Shown: piece after piece, positions 24,564 through 32,075 of the stretch
Layout of the letters: each line of letters opens with the position of its first letter
Position numbering within the stretch: the first letter of the stretch is position 1
Source of the DNA: an uncultured Lachnospiraceae bacterium
Lineage (GTDB): Bacteria; Bacillota; Clostridia; Lachnospirales; Lachnospiraceae
NCBI GenBank assembly: GCA_945868305.1
Contig: CAMBKU010000013.1
Location: 1 to 48,674 of the forward strand
Length of the DNA: 48,674 bases
Reading direction: 5' to 3'
Notes under the pieces: model-generated
What the model was told of the DNA's origin: nothing
Databases searched by the model: none
What the model saw: only the letters and a program-made list of their open reading frames with translations
Position numbers and translations under genes: made by a program

Positions 24564-26258
24564 CTACCCCATCAAAATCACCGCGCACTCGCAGCTCTCT
24601 AGTGTAACACTCCCGTTCATCTCTGCCTCTGCAAAAACCGCCTGTTCCCGATTCATGTTGGAAAGAAGCACTGTATGTACCTTTCCTTCGACAGTCAGCG
24701 TACAAGGTTCTTGTCCGAAGTTCGCCACAACCAAAATATCCTGTCCGTTTTCCTCATGAACACGCCGAAATGCAAAAATATCATCCTGTTCCTCATAAGC
24801 CGGAACAAATTTTCCGTAAGTAAAGGTCTCCTTGTAAGAATCAGATTTTCTTAATGCTATCAGCTTCTTGTAATAGGAAAGAACGGAATCTGCCCTGTTT
24901 TCCTGTTCTTTTACATTAATCTCAGTGTAATTCGGATTTAACGCAAGCCACGGTTTTCCGGTGGTAAATCCGGCGTTTTCACCATCGCTCCACTGCATCG
25001 GTGTTCTGGCATTGTCACGGCTGTTTTCGTAACAGCAATGCAACGCTTCTTCTTTCGTGCAACCAGCCTCAATTGCTACCTGATACTGGTCGATCGTGCT
25101 AATATCATCATACTCGGAAATATCTTCCCTCAGGCAATTTGTCATGCCAATTTCCTGCCCCTGAAAAACAAAAGGTATTCCTCGAAGTAGCACAGAGGTT
25201 GTCGCAAGCATTTTTTTACCTGCCTCATTTTGCGCATGTGCCGGAAGATAGCGGCTTGCCCCCCTTGGCTCATCGTGGTTTTCAATAATGTTTGCCTTAA
25301 AACCTATGCCTTCCATTTCAAGCTGGGATGCAAACACAATGTCTCTCCATTCTTTAAACACAATCGGCTTGCTGTCGTACCAGCCATGCTCACCAAAGGT
25401 CAGTTCATGTGCAGAAAAATCAAACATCGTGGAAAAATGACCGTCCTCCCCAATAAATTCCCGCAGTTCGTCTTCTTTCATATTAAAGACTTCGCCAACT
25501 GTAAAGGCATCGTATTTTTCAAAGGTCTCATGTTTCATCTCTTCTAAGAACGTACCAACGCCTTCCACTTCCTCCACCATTTTCACGCAGGAAGCCAGCC
25601 CATCCGGTCCATCTGCCGGAAAAGAAGGGAACTTGACATCCTTCTTTATATTAATGATTGCATCGATACGAAAACCACCAAGTCCCTTGTCCAGCCACCA
25701 GTTGATCATGTCATAAACCTTACGACGCAATTTGGGATTTTCCCAGTTTAAATCCGGCTGCTCCTTCGCAAACATATGCAGATAATACTTGTCACTTCCC
25801 GGAACCGGCTCCCAGGCACTTCCGCCAAAATAGGATCTATAATTACTAGGTGCTTTTTTGCCTTTTCCTTTTACAAAATAGAAATACTCTGCATACTCCC
25901 CGTCCGGATTAGCCAATGCCTTCTTAAAATACTCATGCTGGTCAGAACAATGGTTTACAACCAGATCCATGACGATATACATATCGCGCTTTTTTGCTTC
26001 CGCAAGCAGTTCGTCAAATTCCTCCATCGTGCCGAATTCTTCCGCTATTTTATAATAGTCCGCAATATCATAACCCTGATCCACAAACGGGGATTTGTAA
26101 ATTGGGGAAAGCCAGATAATATCAATGCCCAGCTCCTTTAAATAATCAAGCTTTGATATCACGCCCCTCAGGTCACCGATTCCGTCTCCGTTCGTATCCA
26201 AAAAACTCTTTGGATAAATCTGATATGCAACCTTGTCATGCCACCACTTTTTCTTCAT
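24564..26258 (-). CDS. GH13 alpha-glucosidase (oligo-1,6-glucosidase/trehalose-6-phosphate hydrolase type)
   Basis: This is a retaining glycoside hydrolase of family 13, subfamily resembling oligo-1,6-glucosidases. Conserved region I is DLVVNHCSDQH, the nucleophile Asp is in GGFRIDAII, the acid/base Glu in FTVGEVFNM and the third Asp in IIENHDEPRGASRY. The start chosen is ATG at 26258 (MKKKWWHDKVAYQIYPKSF), with AAGGAGG eight bases upstream; the upstream extension lacks family similarity. It has 564 residues, normal. It would release glucose from isomaltose or related oligosaccharides; exact linkage is not resolved. An AraC regulator is divergent, and no transporter lies next to it. Confidence 0.92.
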   Translation of the reverse strand: MKKKWWHDKVAYQIYPKSFLDTNGDGIGDLRGVISKLDYLKELGIDIIWLSPIYKSPFVDQGYDIADYYKIAEEFGTMEEFDELLAEAKKRDMYIVMDLVVNHCSDQHEYFKKALANPDGEYAEYFYFVKGKGKKAPSNYRSYFGGSAWEPVPGSDKYYLHMFAKEQPDLNWENPKLRRKVYDMINWWLDKGLGGFRIDAIINIKKDVKFPSFPADGPDGLASCVKMVEEVEGVGTFLEEMKHETFEKYDAFTVGEVFNMKEDELREFIGEDGHFSTMFDFSAHELTFGEHGWYDSKPIVFKEWRDIVFASQLEMEGIGFKANIIENHDEPRGASRYLPAHAQNEAGKKMLATTSVLLRGIPFVFQGQEIGMTNCLREDISEYDDISTIDQYQVAIEAGCTKEEALHCCYENSRDNARTPMQWSDGENAGFTTGKPWLALNPNYTEINVKEQENRADSVLSYYKKLIALRKSDSYKETFTYGKFVPAYEEQDDIFAFRRVHEENGQDILVVANFGQEPCTLTVEGKVHTVLLSNMNREQAVFAEAEMNGSVTLESCECAVILMG

Positions 26259-26384
26259 TTCCGTACCTCCTTCGCATTGCGCTTTTTGTATGATACTGTT
26301 ATTATAATTACAAAAAAAGATTTTTTCTTGCACTATATTTTCCTGTTATAACACAATCCTGCTCTATTCAACAAGGAGGTCTTT

Positions 26385-27278
26385 ATGAAGAAAAACACCG
26401 TTCCATCCCCAGAACAAAAGGAAAAAGCCAAACACGGGGAGCAGATGTTTCCCCTGCAGCAATATATCACAACACTCTCCAAATCCTACCCGGCTGTCAC
26501 TGCTCATTGGCATGAAGAAGCTGAGTTTACCCTGATTCAAAAGGGAACCTGCACCTATCAGGCTCACCTGACATCCTACCAGGTAAAACCCGGTGACCTG
26601 ATTTTTCTTCCTCCTATGGTGCTGCACGCAATCAATTCCATTCCGGGAGAAAGTATGCGCTCGGAAACCTATGTATTCCACATGAATTTTCTCGGCATCA
26701 ATTCCGCGGATGTCTGCGCCGTACGTTATCTGACACCAATTACAAACCAAAAACTGATTCCGCCCTTCGTCATCAGTAAAGAGCATCCCGTCTACCGTGA
26801 TGCCTTACGACTGTTCCATGCTATCAGCCGGGCATACAAGACTGCTGCCCCCGGCTATGAATTGATGTTAAAATCTCTGTTCTTACAACTCATTGCCATC
26901 CTTTTGCCCTATTGTAAAGAGAGCTCTGCTCTGCCGCAGCTCCACACCGAACACGCTATGAAGTTAAAGCAGGTACTCGAATACATTGAAAATCATTACG
27001 CAGACGACCTCTCCATCAAAGAGCTTGCCGGAATCTGTTATTTCAGTGAATACTATTTCATGCGGTTTTTTAAAAAATATGTTGGAATGCCCTGTCTCGA
27101 ATATATTAAAAACTTAAGACTGGAAAAAGCGGCCAAGCAGTTTGAACAGGGCGAGACTTCCACTCTTTCCGTTTCACTTTCCGTAGGTTTTCACAATCTC
27201 TCCTATTTCCATAGGGAATTCAAGAAAAAATACGGTATGACACCCAAAAAATTTATAGCAACTATCCCCAATACATAG
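26385..27278 (+). CDS. AraC-family transcriptional regulator
   Basis: An N-terminal cupin-like sugar-binding domain contains HWHEEAEFTLIQKGTC near residues 40-55, and the C-terminal domain has two helix-turn-helix motifs, LSIKELAGICYFSEYYFMRFF and VSLSVGFHNLSYFHREFKKKYGMTPKKF, the AraC signature ending. It has 297 residues and an AAGGAGG site. It is divergent from the GH13 glucosidase gene, whose promoter has TATAAT but a poor -35, fitting activation by this regulator when a glucoside is present. Ligand unknown. Confidence 0.92.
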   Translation: MKKNTVPSPEQKEKAKHGEQMFPLQQYITTLSKSYPAVTAHWHEEAEFTLIQKGTCTYQAHLTSYQVKPGDLIFLPPMVLHAINSIPGESMRSETYVFHMNFLGINSADVCAVRYLTPITNQKLIPPFVISKEHPVYRDALRLFHAISRAYKTAAPGYELMLKSLFLQLIAILLPYCKESSALPQLHTEHAMKLKQVLEYIENHYADDLSIKELAGICYFSEYYFMRFFKKYVGMPCLEYIKNLRLEKAAKQFEQGETSTLSVSLSVGFHNLSYFHREFKKKYGMTPKKFIATIPNT

Positions 27279-27304
27279 GCGTTCACAAATATTTCACATT
27301 TTTA

Positions 27305-27346
27305 TTAGCACTCAATATTGACGAGTGCTAATAAATGTGCTATGTT
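27305..27346 (+). promoter_or_regulatory. hsp20 promoter with CIRCE element
   Basis: A perfect CIRCE, TTAGCACTC-N9-GAGTGCTAA, spans 27305-27331. TTGACG (27318-27323) and TATGTT (27341-27346) are 17 bases apart, so the CIRCE box covers the -35 hexamer and HrcA binding would block polymerase. Confidence 0.92.
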
Positions 27347-27447
27347 ACATATAGAACAAAGGAAGGGAAATAAAAATTCTCTTTCCGCATATTCTAAAAC
27401 AATCAGGCAATGATATATTTGTCAATAAAAGAATGGAGGAATGACTT

Positions 27448-27912
27448 ATGTTAATGCCTAGTGTATTTGGAGAAAATTTGTTTGATGACTGGATGGACTT
27501 CCCGTTTGACCGAAACTTTGAAAAAGAGTTTTTCGGTGAAAAGAATCCACTCTACGGAAAAAATGCTGCAAGAATTATGAAAACGGATGTAAAAGACACC
27601 GACAACAGCTATGAAATTGATATTGACCTGCCTGGCTTTAACAAGGATGAAATCAAGGTTGCCTTAAACAACGGTTACCTGTCTATCTCCGCAGCCAAGG
27701 GATTAGATAAGGACGAAAAAGACAACGAAGGCCACTTCATCCGCAGGGAGCGCTACAGTGGAGTATGCCAGCGAAGCTTTTACGTTGGCGATGGCTACAC
27801 CGACACAGATGTCAAAGCTTCCTACCGGGACGGCATCTTAAAACTTTGTTTGCCAAAGCTTGATGCAAAACAGGTAGAAGACAAAAACAACTATATTGCC
27901 ATTGAGGGCTGA
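27448..27912 (+). CDS. Hsp20/alpha-crystallin small heat-shock protein
   Basis: This 154-residue chaperone holds the alpha-crystallin domain from about residue 45: KTDVKDTDNSYEIDIDLPGFNKDEIKVAL and ASYRDGILKLCLPKL, the latter the conserved GxLxxxxP end of the domain. The N-terminal arm (MLMPSVFGENLFDDWMDFPFD) is typical of clostridial Hsp18. It prevents aggregation of unfolded proteins and is ATP-independent. A GGAGG site precedes the ATG, and a perfect CIRCE box lies in the promoter, so HrcA represses it. The leader is about 95 bases. A bidirectional terminator follows. Confidence 0.93.
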   Translation: MLMPSVFGENLFDDWMDFPFDRNFEKEFFGEKNPLYGKNAARIMKTDVKDTDNSYEIDIDLPGFNKDEIKVALNNGYLSISAAKGLDKDEKDNEGHFIRRERYSGVCQRSFYVGDGYTDTDVKASYRDGILKLCLPKLDAKQVEDKNNYIAIEG

Positions 27913-27948
27913 TACATTGTGTATTTGCACAATCCTTTCTATATAATG

Positions 27949-27983
27949 AAATACCCTGAAGAATCTCTCCTTCGGGGTATTTT
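27949..27983. terminator. Bidirectional terminator after hsp20 and the NUDIX gene
   Basis: AAATACCCTGAAG (27949-27961) pairs with CTTCGGGGTATTT (27970-27982) with one G-T wobble and an eight-base loop. It overlaps the NUDIX stop region on the minus strand. Confidence 0.8.
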
Positions 27984-28560
27984 ACAGTTCAGATACCGCA
28001 TTTCTTACAGTTTCCAGCACCATTTCCAGTTCATCCAAATGCATGCAGTGCGGTATCCTGTTTTTCTCCACTGCTTTCATGCATTCCACAAAATCAAACC
28101 AGCGCACCTCTGATACTTCCTCTTTTTGCAACGTAAATTCCTCCGGCTCCATATCCCGCCACAGAATGTAGACGTTGCTGACCTGATTGTCCGAAAATAA
28201 CTTTCCGTAAAATTCCTGCTCATAGGCAAAGTGCCGCTGCCCGCAGTAAATAAGCTCCCTTTCTTCCGCTTCTACGCCCAGTTCTTCCTTTAACTCCCGC
28301 AGAGCTGAGGAGATAAAATCCTCTCCCGCCGGAATATGTCCTGCACTGGAAATATCATAACAGCCCGGATGGGAATCCTTCCCCTCACTGCGTTTCTGCA
28401 CCAGTACCTGAAGTCTGCCTGCTTTTTTCCGAAGAATCCACACATGGGAGGTTCGGTGGCGGACACCGCTCTCATGTGCCTTCGTGCGCTCTATGACTTC
28501 TCCGGTAGGAACGCCATGTTCATCTACAATATCCAACCATTCCACTTTTCTCAACTCCAT
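27982..28560 (-). CDS. NUDIX hydrolase, isopentenyl-diphosphate-isomerase-like subgroup
   Basis: The N-terminal segment EWLDIVDEHGVPTGEVIERTKAHE and RHRTSHVWI is typical of the YfcD/IPP isomerase-like NUDIX branch. The Nudix box reads from GHIPAGED to RELKEELGV, intact. It has 192 residues from the ATG at 28560. That start is preferred because a sigma-A promoter (TTGCAA-17-TATAAT, 28617 to 28589 on this strand) covers the more upstream in-frame codons. The substrate is unknown, probably a phosphorylated small molecule. The promoter overlaps the end of mnmA, and transcription ends at the hsp20 terminator. Confidence 0.85.
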   Translation of the reverse strand: MELRKVEWLDIVDEHGVPTGEVIERTKAHESGVRHRTSHVWILRKKAGRLQVLVQKRSEGKDSHPGCYDISSAGHIPAGEDFISSALRELKEELGVEAEERELIYCGQRHFAYEQEFYGKLFSDNQVSNVYILWRDMEPEEFTLQKEEVSEVRWFDFVECMKAVEKNRIPHCMHLDELEMVLETVRNAVSEL

Positions 28561-28588
28561 TATCCTGTCATCCGAAATATTTTCTTTC

Positions 28589-28617
28589 ATTATAAGACAG
28601 GTCAGATGGAATTGCAA
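28589..28617 (-). promoter_or_regulatory. Promoter of the NUDIX gene
   Basis: TTGCAA (28612-28617) and TATAAT (28589-28594) on the minus strand are 17 bases apart. It decides the start codon of the gene at 28560. Confidence 0.75.
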
Positions 28618-29688
28618 TTATACGATCGTTCCTCCGCACACAATATAATCTTCCTGATAAAACACTGCTGCCTGCCCCGGTGTAATTGCCCGCTGCGGCT
28701 CTTTAAATGTCACCTTCAACCTGCCATCTGAAAGCGGCTCTACTAGACAGGGCGCACCTTTATGGGCATACCGGATTTTTCCACAAAGTTCTGTTATACC
28801 ATCCAGTTTTTCCACTGCCATATAATTCACATGGTCTACGAACATTGTATCAGAGAATACACTTTCCGCCCCGCCGATAACCACCTCATTGGTCTCCGGT
28901 CGGATTTCTTTTACAAATGCCGGCTTGCCAAGGGCAAGATTTAAGCCTTTTCTCTGTCCGATGGTATAATGCCAGATACCCTGATGGGTTCCGAGAATGT
29001 TTCCCGCTTCATCCACAAAATTTCCCGGAACCGATTTTCTTCCGGTCTCCTGTTCCAAAAACTTTACATAATCTCCATCTGAAACAAAGCAGATATCCTG
29101 ACTATCGGGTTTATGCGCCACTAAAAGGTTTGCTACTTCGGCAATTTCCCGAACTTTGGGCTTTTCGTATTCCCCAATGGGCATTAAAGTGTGGGCAAGC
29201 TGAAACTGTGTCAGATTATAGAGAGCATAGGTCTGATCCTTTTCCTCCGTCACAGATTTTTGAATCGTATATCTGCCGTTTTCCAGTTTTTTGATTCTGG
29301 CATAATGCCCTGTTGCAATGTAATCCGCTCCAATCTCCAGGGAACGTTTTAAAAGAGATTCCCATTTCACATAACGGTTACAGGCAATGCAGGGATTTGG
29401 CGTCCTTGCATTTTCGTATTCCCGCACAAAATAATCGATGACCTGCTCCTTAAAATCCCGTTTAAAATTCATGACATAATAGGGAATCCCAATGGCATCT
29501 GCCACGCGCCTTGCATCATCCACAGCAGAAAGTCCGCAGCAGCCCCCTTCGTGTTCCTGGGCCTGTGCGGACTCATCCTGCCAAATCTGCATTGTCGCGC
29601 CGATGACATCATATCCCTGTTTCTTTAATAAATAGGCTGCCACGGAGGAATCTACACCTCCGGACATGCCGACTACGACTTTGCTCAT
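28618..29688 (-). CDS. mnmA: tRNA 2-thiouridine(34) synthase MnmA
   Basis: MnmA thiolates the wobble uridine of Lys, Glu and Gln tRNAs using a persulfide sulfur. The PP-loop GMSGGVDSSVAAYLL at residues 7-21 activates the uridine with ATP. The two catalytic Cys lie in NPCIACNRYVKW near 98-109 and SQDICFVSDGDY near 193-204. The C-terminal beta-barrel ends with TPGQAAVFYQ. The length of 356 residues is normal. It follows nifU by 14 bases and nifS further upstream, so the cysteine desulfurase that donates sulfur is encoded in the same transcript. Confidence 0.96.
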   Translation of the reverse strand: MSKVVVGMSGGVDSSVAAYLLKKQGYDVIGATMQIWQDESAQAQEHEGGCCGLSAVDDARRVADAIGIPYYVMNFKRDFKEQVIDYFVREYENARTPNPCIACNRYVKWESLLKRSLEIGADYIATGHYARIKKLENGRYTIQKSVTEEKDQTYALYNLTQFQLAHTLMPIGEYEKPKVREIAEVANLLVAHKPDSQDICFVSDGDYVKFLEQETGRKSVPGNFVDEAGNILGTHQGIWHYTIGQRKGLNLALGKPAFVKEIRPETNEVVIGGAESVFSDTMFVDHVNYMAVEKLDGITELCGKIRYAHKGAPCLVEPLSDGRLKVTFKEPQRAITPGQAAVFYQEDYIVCGGTIV

Positions 29689-29702
29689 CTTCTTTCCTGC
29701 CT

Positions 29703-30146
29703 TTAATATACTTCTTCCGGTGCTTCCTCTTTTTCTGCAATATCATTGACCGGACGCTCCAATCCTTCAATCTGGATATGGTTCTTTTCCGCATAATCCC
29801 AGAGCGCAGCATGAATTGCTTCCTCTGCCAGAAGAGAACAATGTACTTTCACTGGAGGCAGTCCATCCAATGCTTCCATAACAGCTTTGTTTGTCACTTC
29901 AAGCGCCTGCTGTACGGTCTTTCCTTTTACCAGCTCCGTCGCCATGCTGCTGGTGGCAACTGCTGCCCCACAACCAAAAGTCTTAAACTTCGCTTCCTGG
30001 ATAATACCGTTTTCGTCAATATCCAGATACATACGCATGATATCGCCACATTTGGCATTTCCCACAGTTCCCACACCGCTTGGGTTCTCGATTTCCCCAA
30101 CGTTTCTCGGATTATTAAAATGGTCCATTACTTTTTCACTATACAT
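29703..30146 (-). CDS. nifU: Fe-S cluster scaffold NifU/IscU
   Basis: This 147-residue scaffold holds the three conserved cluster Cys: NAKCGD (residue 33), TFGCGAAVATSSM (residue 60) and VHCSLLAEEAI (residue 103). Asp in CGD helps cluster release. The N-terminal MYSEKVMDHFNNPRNVGEI is standard. The C-terminal acidic tail (EKEEAPEEVY) is variable. It receives sulfur from the cysteine desulfurase encoded upstream with a 43-base gap and passes clusters on. It is the IscU-type of Firmicutes named NifU in many annotations. Confidence 0.94.
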   Translation of the reverse strand: MYSEKVMDHFNNPRNVGEIENPSGVGTVGNAKCGDIMRMYLDIDENGIIQEAKFKTFGCGAAVATSSMATELVKGKTVQQALEVTNKAVMEALDGLPPVKVHCSLLAEEAIHAALWDYAEKNHIQIEGLERPVNDIAEKEEAPEEVY

Positions 30147-30189
30147 GTTAAAAGAAACCTCCTGTTATCTTCCTATCAAAATTTCGTTT

Positions 30190-31389
30190 CTATGCCAACT
30201 TCTGTCCAGCTTCCTGCTTCTTCACAAAATCCTCATATAACGGTGACATGCTCCGTAACCGCTCAATAATCTTCTTCAGTTCGTCCACTGTATAATCAAT
30301 ATCCTCTTTCGTGGTCTTCTCCGACAAAGTCACACGCAGAGAACCATGTGCAATTTCATGAGGCAGACCAATTGCCAAAAGTACATGGGACGGATCCAAA
30401 GAACCTGATGTGCAGGCAGAACCGCTGGATGCACAAATACCCTTTTGATCCAACAAAATCAGCATGGATTCGCCTTCAATAAAACGGAAGCAGAAATTCG
30501 TATTATTCGGCAGGCGCTTTACCCTGTCACCGTTTAATTTCGCATACGGAATTTCTTTCTCGACCCGGCTGATATAATAATCCCGCAGTTGTGTCTCATA
30601 TTTCATTCGTTTGTCCATATCCCGTTTTGCCAGTTCTGCTGCCTTTGCAAAACCTACGATGCCCGGCACATTGTGTGTTCCGGCACGTCTGTGACGCTCC
30701 TGTGCGCCGCCGTGGATAAAGGAACCAATCTTAATCCCCTTTCGGATATACATAAGTCCAATGCCCTTCGGTCCATTGATTTTATGACCGCTTGCGCTTA
30801 ACATATCAATATTCATTTCCTGCACATCGATCGGCACATGACCGAAAGCCTGTACCGCATCTGTGTGGAATAATACGCCGTGCTTCTTTGCAATCTCTCC
30901 AATCTCCGCAATCGGTTCAATGGTTCCGATTTCATTATTTGCAAACATAATGGAAATCAAAATCGTATCCGGACGGATTGCAGCCTCCAGTTCCTCCAGA
31001 CTCACCAGACCGTTCTCGTCCACATCCAGGTAAGTCACCTCATAGCCTTCCTTTTCCAGATACTCACAGGTATGGAGAATTGCATGATGCTCAATCTTTG
31101 ATGTAATAATATGTTTCCCCTTGTCTTTGTATGCCAGTGCAGTTGCCTTTAGCGCCCAGTTATCGGACTCGCTACCACCACCGGTGAAATAAATTTCCTC
31201 CGGTGTGGTATTTAAAAACTCCGCCATCGTGCTTCTCGCCGCATCCACTGCTCTCTTGCTCTCGCCTGCAAAAGAATAGATACTGGACGGATTTCCGTAA
31301 TACTCAGTAAAAAATGGCTGCATTGCATCCAACACTTCAGGATAAACCTGAGTTGTTGCCGCATTATCTAAATAAATCAATTTACTCAT
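30190..31389 (-). CDS. nifS: Cysteine desulfurase (NifS/IscS type)
   Basis: NifS removes sulfur from cysteine to give alanine and an enzyme persulfide. The PLP Lys is in SASGHKINGPKGIG near 200-213 and the mobile active Cys is in SSGSACTSGSLDPSHVL near 325. The N-terminal IYLDNAATTQVYPEV is conserved. The start is ATG at 31389 (MSKLIYLDN), with AAGGA seven bases upstream; an ATG two codons earlier is too close to the ribosome site. It leads the operon nifS-nifU-mnmA, whose promoter has the Rrf2-like box. This single set probably supplies both Fe-S clusters and tRNA thiolation. Confidence 0.96.
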   Translation of the reverse strand: MSKLIYLDNAATTQVYPEVLDAMQPFFTEYYGNPSSIYSFAGESKRAVDAARSTMAEFLNTTPEEIYFTGGGSESDNWALKATALAYKDKGKHIITSKIEHHAILHTCEYLEKEGYEVTYLDVDENGLVSLEELEAAIRPDTILISIMFANNEIGTIEPIAEIGEIAKKHGVLFHTDAVQAFGHVPIDVQEMNIDMLSASGHKINGPKGIGLMYIRKGIKIGSFIHGGAQERHRRAGTHNVPGIVGFAKAAELAKRDMDKRMKYETQLRDYYISRVEKEIPYAKLNGDRVKRLPNNTNFCFRFIEGESMLILLDQKGICASSGSACTSGSLDPSHVLLAIGLPHEIAHGSLRVTLSEKTTKEDIDYTVDELKKIIERLRSMSPLYEDFVKKQEAGQKLA

Positions 31390-31435
31390 CAACATTTCCT
31401 TCTTTCATATCGGTTTTCTAGGATTTTACAGCTAT

Positions 31436-31472
31436 ATTATATACGTTTTATTCCCATTGTCAAGGTAGGAAT
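31436..31472 (-). promoter_or_regulatory. nifS promoter with Rrf2-like inverted repeat
   Basis: TTGACA (31458-31463) and TATAAT (31436-31441) on the minus strand are 16 bases apart. ATTCC (31450-31454) and GGAAT (31468-31472) are inverted arms around the -35 box. It resembles the boxes at the metY and iscR-like promoters. Confidence 0.7.
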
Positions 31473-31480
31473 TGAATTTT

Positions 31481-31523
31481 TTGAAAAACAAAACGAGATT
31501 TCATGCACCATACATGAAATCTC
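31481..31523 (-). terminator. Terminator of the iscR-like gene
   Basis: GAGATTTCATG (31495-31505) and CATGAAATCTC (31513-31523) form a perfect 11-base-pair stem with a seven-base loop. On the minus strand GTTTTGTTTTT follows. It separates this gene from nifS. Confidence 0.9.
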
Positions 31524-31578
31524 TCTCCCATGACTGTTCCGTCCGATTATGCCGACGCTTTTATTCTGTCCATTCCGG

Positions 31579-32013
31579 CTAAATTACATACTGACCATTT
31601 TTCTGCAATGTCCAATCCACCAAATCTGCCAGCGTAATTCCATCTACTACTCCGTTGATTGCATCGTTCAATTTTTTGTATACAATCAATGAAACGCAGT
31701 CATCAACGTGTTCGCACTCTGCTTCCTCATCCTCAAGACAGGATACCGGTGCAAGGCTGCCCTCTGTCTGACGCAAAATCATTCCAACCGTATAATCCTC
31801 TGGCTTTTTACGCAGCATATATCCGCCCTGCGCACCGCGGATACTACGTACATATCCCGCTTTGTTCAACACAGAAATAATCTGCTCCAGATATTTATCC
31901 GATATGTTTTCCTTCTTTGCAATGTCTTTGAGACTGATTGGTTCTCCTGTATCATTCAATGCCAGATCAACCATGAGCCTCAACGCATATCTTCCTTTTG
32001 TAGATATTCTCAT
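31579..32013 (-). CDS. iscR: Rrf2-family regulator, IscR-like
   Basis: An N-terminal winged helix starts MRISTKGRYALRLMVDLAL and includes KYLEQIISVLNKAGYVRSIRGAQGGY, standard for Rrf2 proteins. Cys occur at residues 92, 100 and 106, close to the cluster ligands of E. coli IscR (92, 98, 104), so it may bind an Fe-S cluster. The spacing is slightly wider. CymR-type Rrf2 proteins lack these Cys. It is placed just upstream of nifS in transcription order, separated by a terminator. Its own promoter has the same box as metY, so it probably represses itself and the sulfur and Fe-S genes. The symbol is assigned by similarity. Confidence 0.88.
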   Translation of the reverse strand: MRISTKGRYALRLMVDLALNDTGEPISLKDIAKKENISDKYLEQIISVLNKAGYVRSIRGAQGGYMLRKKPEDYTVGMILRQTEGSLAPVSCLEDEEAECEHVDDCVSLIVYKKLNDAINGVVDGITLADLVDWTLQKNGQYVI

Positions 32014-32042
32014 CTTACTACCTCTTTCTCTTTTCTGGCATT

Positions 32043-32075
32043 ATTATATCCTTATATCCCTACTAAGTCAATAGG
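32043..32075 (-). promoter_or_regulatory. iscR-like gene promoter with Rrf2/IscR-like box
   Basis: TTGACT (32066-32071) and TATAAT (32043-32048) on the minus strand are 17 bases apart. The box CCTATTGACTTAGTAGG (32059-32075) covers the -35 hexamer and overlaps the end of the MATE gene. Confidence 0.8.

Noticed and set aside
26259-26333. 25-codon extension of the GH13 gene
   Set aside because: It contains the promoter region and the AAGGAGG site of the internal ATG, and does not match GH13 N-termini.
26364-26786. 140-codon open frame opposite the AraC gene
   Set aside because: The AraC gene on the other strand has both helix-turn-helix motifs and an AAGGAGG site.
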